A stretch of DNA of 15,681 nucleotides from Gamarada debralockiae (GCA_002803225.1 NXFV01001549.1:1-15681), one strand, 5' to 3'; shown: positions 1-8,594, counted from the stretch's first letter. Notes: a model not told the origin generated them from the letters alone. A program made the numbers and translations.

Positions 1-228
1 TGCAGAATGGCAGCGCTGAACACCGATATCCATAATCTCAATATATGCTGTTGATGGTGGTTCAAATACAATATCTGTACAGAGTCGCAGAGTGCTGGTG
101 TTGCTTGGAGGTATGTGGTTGACGGAAGGTGGTTCGCGAAAGGCGGCGGTGAGAAAGTCTCCGCAAACTCTCGTCGCTTCTGACTTCTGATGCCAGCCAC
201 TTCCTTCCTCATACGCAAAACTCGACAT
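1..228 (-). CDS. 5' end of an unrecognised gene (partial, runs off left edge)
   Basis: On the minus strand an ATG at 228-226 opens a frame with no stop for 76 codons up to the window edge. It begins MSSFAYEEGSGWHQ and later reads FLTAAFREPPSVNHIPP and DIVFEPPSTAYIEIMDIGVQ. The composition looks like real protein: mixed hydrophobic and charged residues, prolines in loop-like patches, no low complexity. An intron could lie just beyond or even within the visible part. I see no signal peptide, zinc cluster or cofactor motif and do not recognise the family. It is head-to-tail with the histidinol-dehydrogenase-like gene, whose 3' end lies about 340 bp upstream of this start. Whether it belongs to the same cluster is unknown. 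Confidence is moderate that it is coding and none is claimed for function. Confidence 0.6.
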   Translation of the reverse strand, partial: MSSFAYEEGSGWHQKSEATRVCGDFLTAAFREPPSVNHIPPSNTSTLRLCTDIVFEPPSTAYIEIMDIGVQRCHSA

Positions 229-570
229 GGCATTTTAACCAATGGGCAGACTGTATGGTCTAATTAAAAATATCTTACGGAGTGGAGACCGAAAGGATAG
301 ATTAGGAGTACGAGAATGGGTAGACAAGTGTCGATTTCGCCGCCCAAGACCGCTACAAGCATTCGGAAACAGAGCCTGGGACTCTCGACACGCACACAAC
401 ACATACTTCGCTCTTCTTGCTCGATGAGAGCCCGCTCTCAAACTATCCGTCTATTCCTTGGATGGACGCCCAAAGGAATGCATCCTTGTTTTCCATCTTC
501 CAATCACTGAGATGACTTGAGCCATTGGCCATGGAAGTACTTTTTGAAGTGCATTCGAGTTCATAGATTT
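229..570. other. intergenic region: 3' flank of HDH-like gene and promoter of the left-edge gene
   Basis: The gap separates two minus-strand genes. Small open frames on both strands here overlap each other, have arginine- and serine-rich compositions and match nothing I recognise, so I treat them as chance. I see no RNA gene and no clear TATA box. Confidence 0.5.
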
Positions 571-2250
571 CTACAATTTTGAAGAAACATTCCCCTGCTC
601 AGAACGGCCTTCCATCCACTGAAAGCTGTCATTCAAGTACTTGCTTGCTCTGAGGTCGCCAGAGCGAGCGTGGCCCTCAAAGTTTTCTGCACGAGCACAT
701 CTTCCGCACAGACGGCCAAGTTGTCCAGATGCCCTTTCCGATGTTACTTCTTGATAAGTCACCTGCCGTCATGTCAGTACCACCGCAAGCCATTAAGATT
801 TCTGGGTTTTAATGGAGGCTTACGGTGCGGAGGTACTTCCCTACCCACAGTCCACCGGTGTACCTTGAGGCTTTACGCGTTGGCAGGACATGATTGGTAC
901 CAATGACCTGCAATCTACAATCAGTATTGGAGGATCTAAAAGCCAGCCAGGGTTCGCAAAACACAAACCTTATCACCGTACGATACACAAGTCCTCTCGC
1001 CCAAGAACAGCGCACCATAATTGTTCATCTTTTGTAGCGCTTCGCGCGGGTTTTGCGTGAGAATCTGAACATGCTCCGATGCATATTCATCAGCAAGAGC
1101 ATAGGCCTCATCCATAGTTGAGACCACAATGACTTCCCCAAAGGCATCCCAAGACGTCTTTGCAAGGCTGGCTGTAGAGAGGTTGGATCGCTCCAAAAGG
1201 TAGTTCATGAAGTCTATCGCCCTTCGCCCCACTTCCTCAGATGTTGTAATGAGGACAGCCGGTGTGTCGGGCCCATGTTCAGCTTGTGAGACGAGGTCAG
1301 TCGCAACCGTGAAGGGATCTGCATGCTCGTCGGCGACAACCAGGACTATGAAAACCTCGGAGTCAGCAATTGCTCAAAGAGCTGAAGGATTGGATCTAAG
1401 TTTCATGTGTTCTAAACTCCAAAGATATATTCTTTAGCGTCGAAGGCGGGAGTAGAACTCATGGATCCCGGCTGCAAGAGATGAAGTTGCTCCGCGAACT
1501 ACATACTTTCCGTCGGTCCGGCAAAGAGATCAATTCCAACCTCGCCAAAGAGTTGGCGTTTGGCCTCCGCAACAAAGGCATTTCCTGGGCCGACGAGGAA
1601 GTCCACTTTACGAATCGATTCGGTACCTACTGCCATCGCTGCTACGGCTTGAACACCGCCAAGGATGAAAATGTCGTCGGCTCCGGCCAGAGACATGGCA
1701 GCAACTGTGGCATTAGGGACTTTCCCGGCGATAGGAGGTGTACATGCAATGACATCCTTCACTCCCGCGACCTTGGCTGTCAGAATAGTCATGTGAGCCG
1801 AAGCAAGAAGCGGATAACGCCCTCCCGGAATGTATCTGGAGTATGGATCAGCTGAAATCCATGGCAGTAGACAAGAGGAAAGGGTACATACGCCCCAACA
1901 GAGCTGATTGGCAAGTTCTTCTGTCCCAGATGCACGCCAGGTTGAGTTTCAATTTCAAAGTCTTTGATCGAATTCCGTTGGGCTACAGCAAAAGCTCGGA
2001 CATTTGCTTGAACCTCTTTGATATCTTTGATTGTCTGATCTGGGACTGCACGAATGGCATTTTCGATGTCGGCTTTGGAAAGCTTGAAAGATGGTGGAGA
2101 CCATTTGTCAAACTTTTCTGAGTACTGGCGAACGGCTGCATCCCCATTCGTTCTGATAGTTTCAATGACCCCTTTCACAATGCCAGAGACGGATTCCTGT
2201 GAGGTAGTGCTGCTAGCAGCAGCAGATTTTGTTTTTAGATGACGAGGCAT
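571..2250 (-). CDS. Histidinol-dehydrogenase-family enzyme, HpsN (sulfopropanediol dehydrogenase)-like
   Basis: Five exons, read on the minus strand: 2250-1892, 1835-1507, 1345-969, 907-824, 762-571. They give 446 residues, normal for a single-domain histidinol dehydrogenase (HDH). Introns are 56, 161, 61 and 61 bp with GT-AG ends, and phases agree throughout. HDH enzymes oxidise an alcohol to a carboxylate with NAD and Zn. The family residues are in place: [27 protein letters not shown], Zn-ligand candidates Q250 and H253 in SQAEHGPD, catalytic pair E320-H321 in SEHVQ, D354 in YGDK, and H414 in [11 protein letters not shown]. The stretches [14 protein letters not shown] and [13 protein letters not shown], and the ENFEGHA C-terminus, resemble HpsN-type sulfonate dehydrogenases as I recall them more than histidine-biosynthetic HisD. 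Ascomycetes normally make histidine with the multidomain HIS4, so a separate role is likely. It shares a 537-bp divergent promoter with the monooxygenase fusion gene. The family call is firm; the substrate is inferred. Confidence 0.9.
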
Positions 2251-2787
2251 GGTAAAAACAACTAAAAGCGAAGGAGGATGAAGACTGGCGCCATACGTCG
2301 AAACTTATAGATATAATTCAACGCGCCTATTGAATCATGACGATCTAAGCCGACTCCATGTCGTCGGATGTCGAGCACTGGACTCCGAAGCCCCTCATTA
2401 ACCTCAATTCAAACAAAACCGGCCCTTTCTTCGCTAGTCAACCTACCCCTCCTTCTCCACCAAACGCTCCAGAACGATTGGACCATATTATCGGGAGGTT
2501 GTGAAAACAGCCCCCTCTCAAAGTTCGGCCCCACGGTGAATGTCGAGAATTTAGAGCTGTGTGGGTGGTTACTACATTGTGGGGACGTGGGGCCGGCATC
2601 GATCCTCATCCGCAGCACCACTTGGAGAGCGCCATCCAGATAGGCAGCTAGGTAACTTCAGATCACATCTCCCCACGCAAGATGGCCAGGTATTTGGAAG
2701 CCCTTGAAGGCATTTGGAACTGGACTCGTTGGCTTCTTCAATAATTCAGATTCTCGAGGGGGGTTTGCTGAGCGAATCCAAGCGACA
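2251..2787. promoter_or_regulatory. Divergent promoter between HDH-like gene and monooxygenase-decarboxylase gene
   Basis: This 537-bp gap lies between two oppositely directed ATGs (2250 and 2788), so it must carry both promoters. On the minus strand a TATA-like stretch (TATATC/TATAAG, about 2304-2319) lies some 55-70 bp upstream of the HDH ATG. The middle has CCCCT and GGGG-type tracts and a CCG/CGG dyad listed separately. An upstream in-frame ATG at 2704 exists for the plus-strand gene. I prefer 2788 because the NAD/FAD fold follows after a normal short leader. Confidence 0.5.
2350..2367. promoter_or_regulatory. CCGAC-N8-GTCGG dyad, candidate Zn2Cys6 activator site
   Basis: A perfect 5-bp inverted repeat (CCGAC ... 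GTCGG) with 8-bp spacer lies near the middle of the divergent promoter. The outer triplets form CCG-N12-CGG, the everted CGG arrangement bound by some fungal Zn2Cys6 dimers. No such regulator gene is visible in the window and I found no second exact copy in the other promoters, so this is only a candidate. Confidence 0.35.
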
Positions 2788-5228
2788 ATGACTTCAGAAT
2801 CAGCACTCACGAATGGAGTTAACGGGGTCAGTGCGAGCAACGGAATACATAGAGATGGCCTCCGAATATTGGTAGTTGGGGCTGGAATCGGGGGGCTGAC
2901 CGCTGCGGTTGCACTAAGACAACAAGGCCACGAGGTTTTGGTATGTCTCTCCCGTTCAAAGCGTGAGAATCACTACTGATAATGGTCACAGATTTTCGAA
3001 CAGTCTCAATTTGCCAGCGAGGTAGGTGCAGCCATTCATCTTGCACCAAATTCAAACGGCATTCTGAGACGACTCGGAATCTTCGCGGAGGACTTTGGTG
3101 CAAATCCAATGCGATGGGTGAGTAGAACTCCGAATTGTGACGACTGTGACTGACAAGCTTCCATTACAGTTGACAGAATATACTCCCGAAGGCGTTGAGA
3201 TACGGTGTTTAAATCTTGATGAGCCAAACAAGATATGGCAGCATGTGCGTATCGTTTCCAAATTCTCCCCGCAGATACTGACAGCAGTCTCAGCCGTGGC
3301 TACTTGCACATCGTGTTCACCTACATGATGCGTTGAAGAAGGCTGCAACTTCCCCAGAAGGGAAAGGAACAGCCGCAAAACTGCACACATCGAGCAGAGT
3401 TGTCGATGTAGATTCGAGCAATGCCACAGTCTTTCTTGAGGACGGAAGGCAATTTCAAGGAGACCTAGTCATTGGTTCAGACGGTGTGCACTCCGTTACA
3501 AGAAGGAAAATTGTAGGGGAAAATGTCAAACCCCATGGATCTGGAAAGAGCGCCTTCCGCTTCCTGATCAGTCGAAAAGTCGCTCAAGAAGACCCCGTCA
3601 CGAGCAAGTTCGTCCAAAAATCCGGCGAGTTGATCATCTGGTATGGTTCGGACAGGAGAGTAGTCGTCTACCCCACGACGAACAACGAGCTTTTGAACTT
3701 CGTCTGCATTCATCCAGATTTCGAATCAGAAGCTGGCGATGACACTTGGAATACTCAAGGAAATTACGAGAAAATGCTGCAGGTTTATGAAGGTTTCGAC
3801 CCAGCGCTTGTTGCACTGCTCAAAAAGGCAGATGTTGACGGCCTTAGAGTCTGGGAGTTGCTCGATATGGAAGTCCTGCCTTCTTGGGTCAATGAACGTC
3901 TGGCGCTCCTCGGAGATGCTGCTCATCCTTTTCTTCCACATCAAGGCCAAGGAGCGGGATGTGCTATTGAAGATGGAGCGAGTTTGGCGGTCGTGCTACC
4001 GAAAGATACGCCACCGGATGAAATTGCAGCTCGACTCCAGCTATATGAGAAAATCAGGATTCAGCGGGCGAACCTCCTCCAAGAGTTTTCTCGAGTTGCG
4101 GGATATGATTTGAAGGAGATAGCCAAATTCGACAGTGTGTACCCCTATGTTGATTTGAACTATTCGGACGCTGACAGAAATTAGTGCGAGAGAACACCAA
4201 CTACAACTTTGGGCATGATGAGTGGGACAATTCCACGCAAGAGCTTCGAAAATGGAGTTGGGCGAGGAAGCCTTCGATGTACTGGCGGTATGATCTCTTC
4301 AAAACAGACTCTTTTTGGCCAACAGCTGACAGAATCACCCAGAATGCCCGTTGCGTTCGGCCCAATGCCAGGACCCAGGCAGACGACTTCAGGGTTCTCG
4401 AGAGAATCCACCGAATCGACCTTCACCACCGCATCAATAAAATTCAAGACCTCTCGAACACTTCTACAAAATCTATTTCCACACAATAGTTCTTCATACC
4501 GCTTCAAATCCCCAGGAACCGTGGCTTACGCCTCCTACTCCCAAACGACGCTCAATAAGATGGAGTGGCTTGGAGGATCAGGATACAAGCATCTCGGCCT
4601 CTACATTCACGGTGTAGAGTATGTGAAGAAAGATGGAGGTGTCATCAGCGGCACATGTAAGTACGTAAATTCGTGGCCTTCTGCACAATGCTGAGGATAA
4701 TGTACAGACATGCCCCTCCTATTCGAATCCCTAACAGACCCCATCGTCTCCGGCCGAGAAGAACTCGGAATGCCCAAGCTCTACACATCAATCGACATCC
4801 ACCGCCGCGAAAAAGCCTACCGCATCAACACAGGCTGGGAAGGCGCGATCTGGGGGAATTTCGTCTGGGAAGGTCTCGAGGAGAGCGATCCCGCTGCCGA
4901 AAGCGGAAAAATTAGTGGCGAAGACGATGATGGGATTTTGGTCTACCGCTACATTCCTAGCGTGGGGAGAGAGAATAAGGGGAGGGCTGAGGCCGAGTAT
5001 CCGGTATTTGTTCCCTATGCGGAAGATAATGTGCAGCCCCAGACGAAAAGGGTGTGGAAGGCGAATAAGGGTAGCTTTAAGATTGATGCCATGGATTGGG
5101 AGGCTTTGCCTACGCTTCATCATGTCATTTCGAGGTTGGGGGAATTACCTGTTTATGAGGTTGTGAGTGCAAAGGTGGTGGAAGGTGTTGGAGTCCCTGA
5201 TGTGGGTGCTGCTCGCAGAGTGGAGTAG
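2788..5228 (+). CDS. FAD-dependent monooxygenase fused to acetoacetate-decarboxylase-like domain
   Basis: Seven exons: 2788-2940, 2992-3117, 3170-3244, 3294-4134, 4185-4287, 4343-4656, 4708-5228. They give 710 residues; introns are 49-55 bp, GT-AG, with consistent phases. Residues about 25-430 are a group A flavoprotein monooxygenase of the salicylate-hydroxylase type: GAGIGG at 31-36 (dinucleotide fold), GSDGVHS at 179-185 (DG motif), GDAAHPFLPHQGQG from 325 (GD motif). These enzymes hydroxylate aromatic rings with NAD(P)H and O2, sometimes with loss of CO2. Residues about 434-710 resemble acetoacetate decarboxylase: GTVAYASYSQTTLNKMEWLG, GREELGMPK with candidate Schiff-base lysine K561, DIHRREKAYRI, and a C-terminal half rich in charged loops. 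The join uses the intron 4288-4342 (GTATGA...CTGAC...CAG), giving RKPSMYW-R-MPVAFGPMPGPRQ without a break. The intron 4135-4184 is needed to restore frame (see findings). No signal peptide, so probably cytosolic. Alternative: two tandem genes, with an ATG at 4344 starting the decarboxylase. Confidence 0.8.
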
Positions 5229-5364
5229 TTGATGGGGGGGCGTCAAGTGGATTTTTAGATTGTACGCAATACGCATGGCATTTTCAGTATCATAGAAATT
5301 CCGAATCTCATTCATCATTCATCATTCGACTCCGTACTCTCCCACTCAGAACCAAAGCCTCCAC

Positions 5365-6135
5365 TCATTGCATAAACAACCCACCACTAGCAATCAAATG
5401 CACCCCATTCAACCAACTCGCCCTCGGCATACAAAGCATCAGCACCGCATAAGCAATCTCCTCCTTCTCACCCAACCTCGGCCCCACGGGCGTCTTGTCC
5501 ATAACCGGCTTCATAATCCTCATGAACTCATCCCCCGCCGCCTCAAAGCCCTCCGTTCTCGTCGGGCCGGGGGACACACTGTTGACAGTACACCCATACT
5601 TGGGCGGTAATTCCTTCGCCCACACCCTTGTGAACGAATCCACCATCCCCTTGGTCCCTGCATAGATCGTTTGCATAGGCGGACTCTCGCGCGCTGAAAT
5701 GCTGCAGATATTGACAATTCGTGCATCTTTTGGCGCGAGATGCTTGAGCGCTGCTTGAGTAAGCAGGAATGTGCCGCGTCCGTTGAGATTCACGAGTCTG
5801 TCCCAGTGTTCCAAGGTCTGTTCTTCGAAGGGGAGGTTGATGGCTAGGCCGGCGTTGTTAATTAGGATGTCGATATGTCCGTATTTCGCTACTGTAGCGT
5901 CAATGAGGGATTGGGGGCCGCTGGTTGTGGAGAGGTCGGCTTCGACTGCGAGGCCGGGGGTGGGAAGGCTGGTTACCAGAGCGTTGGCGCGCTCGATTAG
6001 GGTCGTTGTGGGGTAAGGGTAGTTGACTACAACGTGTGCGCCGGCGACGGAGAGATCACGTGCAATTTGGGCTCCTATTCCTGAGTCGGATGCAGAGACG
6101 ATAGCTACTTTGCCTTTGAGCGGTGTAGGGTCCAT
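5365..6135 (-). CDS. Short-chain dehydrogenase/reductase (classical SDR)
   Basis: An uninterrupted 256-residue frame, the usual length for a classical SDR; these are NAD(P)H-dependent carbonyl reductases or alcohol dehydrogenases. Visible motifs are the nucleotide loop SASDSGIG (residues 14-21), NNAG (93-96), catalytic S145 in NICSIS, and Y158/K162 in YAGTK, with the normal S-to-Y spacing of 13. The usual TGxxxGIG loop has A in place of its first glycine, which may weaken or alter cofactor fit. The stretch SVSPGPTRTEGF (187-198) is the usual post-active-site segment. The C-terminus ends in GGLFMQ, cytosolic in appearance. It is tail-to-tail with the monooxygenase fusion, the stop codons 136 bp apart. 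A role in reducing an intermediate of the same pathway is inferred from position only. Confidence 0.92.
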   Translation of the reverse strand: MDPTPLKGKVAIVSASDSGIGAQIARDLSVAGAHVVVNYPYPTTTLIERANALVTSLPTPGLAVEADLSTTSGPQSLIDATVAKYGHIDILINNAGLAINLPFEEQTLEHWDRLVNLNGRGTFLLTQAALKHLAPKDARIVNICSISARESPPMQTIYAGTKGMVDSFTRVWAKELPPKYGCTVNSVSPGPTRTEGFEAAGDEFMRIMKPVMDKTPVGPRLGEKEEIAYAVLMLCMPRASWLNGVHLIASGGLFMQ

Positions 6136-6506
6136 GTTGGAAGGATGAGGGTAAGGTGGAGATTGAGAACTATGTTGAATCTGAAAAGCGTTGTCACTGT
6201 ACCAATATATGAATGGTTTAGATACCAGTCAAAGGAGCTTTTCGAAATGGTTGTCTTCCTTGAGATCTGAGACCACTTTGACCCGTACGAAACAGGTGGG
6301 GGTGGGGTTGCCGGGTTGCCTTCGGGCTCTGACTGGGGGAAGTAATTTGAAGGGTGTGAGTAAAGATCTTGCTTTGAGTGGGACTGTGTAAGCTCGGAGT
6401 GTAGGCTACACAAGATTGAACACGGGGTCCGCTTAGAAGAAGCAAAGAAGAAGCAGCAAAAATTATGACAGTATTTGGTATTCGCACTATTCTAAAGTAT
6501 ACAGCG
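6136..6506. other. intergenic region: SDR promoter and 3' flank of FAD oxidase
   Basis: The 371-bp gap lies between two minus-strand genes. On the minus strand, upstream of the SDR start, it carries C-rich stretches (CCCAC/CCGGCAACCC) around 6294-6322. No convincing TATA box, RNA gene or extra coding frame was seen. Confidence 0.45.
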
Positions 6507-8075
6507 CTACTTCTGCCACTCGTGAACATTCTCCAGGCCGACCATCCCGGATTTGTCTCCTTCGTCGAGATAACCACAGACCCGTCCGCTTGGATCCCAT
6601 TTCCGTCTCAATTCCATGAGCCTCTTGGCTGTGGAATCTTCCCAGAACTTCGTCCTACGGACTTGAAAGTCGGAATCCCCAGTATAAGCACCAACTGAGT
6701 GCTTTTCGACACTAGTCATCACATCCTTGACCCAGCTCTTGCATCTATCATCATCTTTTTGATCTTCCCAGACAGTGTAGAGTGCAAAATAGTGGTCTGA
6801 TTGCAAAGAAACAGCCATATCAGGAAGCTCGCGTTTAGAGCAAGGATTCATGGAATACCAAAGAGCGAACGTCTTGGTTTTCTCGGGCAGAGTTGTGAAA
6901 GCTTTTCGTAGGACTTCAGCGACGTTTGCATCATTTTCGATGTATGCGTTGTCTGACGTATAACGATGTCCTTCTGGATTTGCAGAAGCTTGGTCGTTGT
7001 ATTCTTGTTCGAGGCTTGTAACTCTGCACATTGACTCCATGACTGCTCCAGGAGGATGTGTCTCGTTGACCAGTTTCAGGGAGGCCATGGCTGCTTCCTC
7101 GGTGTTTTGGAAAGTGACAGTATGGGACATAATCACTGGATCCTTTGCAAGATCCGGTCGAAGGCCAACGGTTACAATCTCTATGGATTCATCGCATTCT
7201 TGTGCGATCTATGAAGTAAATCAGCAACATGATCTACGCTAAAAAATTTGTGGGTTTTTGTGGGGGGTTTGACCTTCACACTCCAGTCCATGACAGTCTT
7301 ATATTCAGACAAAGGCCACATGAATGTCGATGCTCGCATGGTGGAAAAGCTGTTCCGTACTTCAAGATGGAACGCGGTGACGATGGCAGGAAAGCCTGAC
7401 TAAAGTGAGCAAAATTCTGTCATGAATTATAATGAGGATTCGAACCTGGTCCAGCACCTCGTGCAGCCCACAGCAAATCCTTGTTTTTCTCTTCATTGCA
7501 GAGGAGAACTTCTCCCTCGGCGGTCACCACCTCTATGGCGACGATTTTCTCGCAAGCCCAACCCCAATTCTGAAGCACGGAATTAGCACGTGTGACAATT
7601 AAGGCAGTGCGGAACTCACTCTGCAATTCCATCCCATACCACCTTGGAGAAGAAATCCCCCAAGCCCAACATCAGGACAATGACCACCACCGAACATCTT
7701 GCCCTTGGTAGCCAGAAACTTGTTCAAAACACGGCCAGTGGTACTGGGTGAGACTTTGGCAATATTCGTGGACTCATTCAGTTCAACACAATTGAGTTTG
7801 CCCAAGTCTATCAGAATGGCATCATCTCTGACGGACCAGGCTGCCCAACTATGGCCGCCACTCCTTACTGAGACCCGCAAATGCATCTCCTTTGCCAATT
7901 TGACAGCGTTCACTACATCCTCGACACGGGAGGCCTCGACCACGCCATGAGGATAGCGATCTGGTCGGCGATGGTTGAAAACCCTCCCAACTCTTGCTTC
8001 TTCGTATTTTGGATCATCTCGCCAAATGACGGAAGAGGATTGCGAAATGAGTGTTGTCGTTGCTGCTGTAGCCAT
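6507..8075 (-). CDS. Berberine-bridge-type FAD-linked oxidase
   Basis: Four exons: 8075-7620, 7569-7446, 7395-7274, 7208-6507, giving 467 residues, typical of the family; introns are 50, 50 and 65 bp. The N-terminal half is the FAD-binding (PCMH) fold: RSGGHSWAAWS with H75, and GHCPDVGLGGFLLQGGMG with C133. These align with the histidine and cysteine that bind FAD covalently at two points in berberine bridge enzyme, so a bicovalent flavin is likely. The middle has AARGAGPGFPAIVTAFHL. The C-terminus has the short BBE tail, KFWEDSTAKRLMELRRKWDP. These enzymes oxidise alcohols, amines or C-H bonds with O2 and often form rings in natural products. No clear secretion signal is seen (MATAATTTLISQSSS start), unlike many secreted relatives. 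It is transcribed away from the MFS gene across a 1.2-kb region. Substrate unknown. Confidence 0.9.
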
Positions 8076-8183
8076 GCTGTAGTATGTTTTTCAAATGATA
8101 TCTTGAGAAGAAAATGGGCGATGAGAGCAATGAACAAGGGGTTTGAAATATAGAGACACGTCTCGAAGTGGTAACCTGACGGG

Positions 8184-8195
8184 CTTGAATTCAAG
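8184..8195. promoter_or_regulatory. 12-bp perfect palindrome CTTGAATTCAAG
   Basis: A perfect palindrome about 110 bp upstream of the oxidase start. Its half-site TTCAA is shared with the 17-bp palindrome at 8363-8379. It may be a dimeric factor site or chance. Confidence 0.3.
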
Positions 8196-8260
8196 ACAGC
8201 TCAGGTACCTGCGAGGCTGCGACTTGCATTACACAAAACCCCGCTTTCCGTAAGTGGATG

Positions 8261-8287
8261 GAGGGGGTGGGGGGGAGGAAGGGGAGT
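8261..8287 (+). promoter_or_regulatory. G-rich tract, possible G-quadruplex
   Basis: The plus strand holds runs of 5, 7 and 4 Gs within 27 bases. Splitting the run of 7 gives four G-triplets with short loops, enough for a G-quadruplex. It lies about 190 bp upstream of the oxidase ATG, G-rich on the strand opposite its coding strand. Confidence 0.35.
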
Positions 8288-8362
8288 GACGGTGTTTTTG
8301 TGAGCAAAAATTCGGAAGGAAAGTAGACCCCGTTTAATCACATCCGAAGATTCTTTTACTGT

Positions 8363-8379
8363 ACGTTTGATTCAAACGT
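8363..8379. promoter_or_regulatory. 17-bp perfect palindrome ACGTTTGA-T-TCAAACGT
   Basis: Eight-base arms pair exactly around a single central T. It is the longest perfect palindrome I noticed in the promoters of the window. Location in a divergent promoter favours a dimeric regulator site. Confidence 0.4.
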
Positions 8380-8434
8380 TTCATCAGTATTCACCACGTT
8401 TCTGAAGCAAACACCACAGGGCGCAAGTAAACCG

Positions 8435-8594
8435 TGCGCAAAGTGCCCTCTTCATGTGCCGGGGATGTGAAATTTGGGGGCGCGTCAATAGGCGACCCGA
8501 CAAAACAGAGGGAACGTGCGCGCAAGGACAAACATGACTAAGCAACTATTTCGACTTTTTGGCCGTAAATTGATAGGGCGACGGAGGGTGCGCA
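8435..8594. promoter_or_regulatory. Cluster of TGCGCA-type palindromes
   Basis: TGCGCA at 8435-8440, TGCGCGCA at 8517-8524 and TGCGCA at 8589-8594, all within 160 bp between the oxidase and transporter genes. Spacing is about 80 and 72 bp. Possibly repeated sites for one factor. Confidence 0.3.

Noticed and set aside
235..510. Small open frames on both strands left of the HDH-like gene
   Set aside because: Mutually overlapping, arginine/serine-rich, no motif, and they sit in the gap between two minus-strand genes.
1481..1855. 124-codon plus-strand open frame opposite the HDH-like gene
   Set aside because: It lies across two exons and an intron of a gene with strong family motifs on the other strand; composition is that of an antisense shadow.
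4184..4489. 101-codon frame as an independent small gene
   Set aside because: Only 4185-4287 looks like coding (NYNFGHDEWDNSTQ...RKPSMYW), and it fits as an exon of the fusion gene. The rest is intron and out-of-frame decarboxylase sequence.
4209..4694. 161-codon plus-strand frame read as a single uninterrupted gene
   Set aside because: Its first third overlaps the monooxygenase C-terminus in another frame and an intron; only the part from 4343 matches the decarboxylase family. Its end runs through the 4657-4707 intron.
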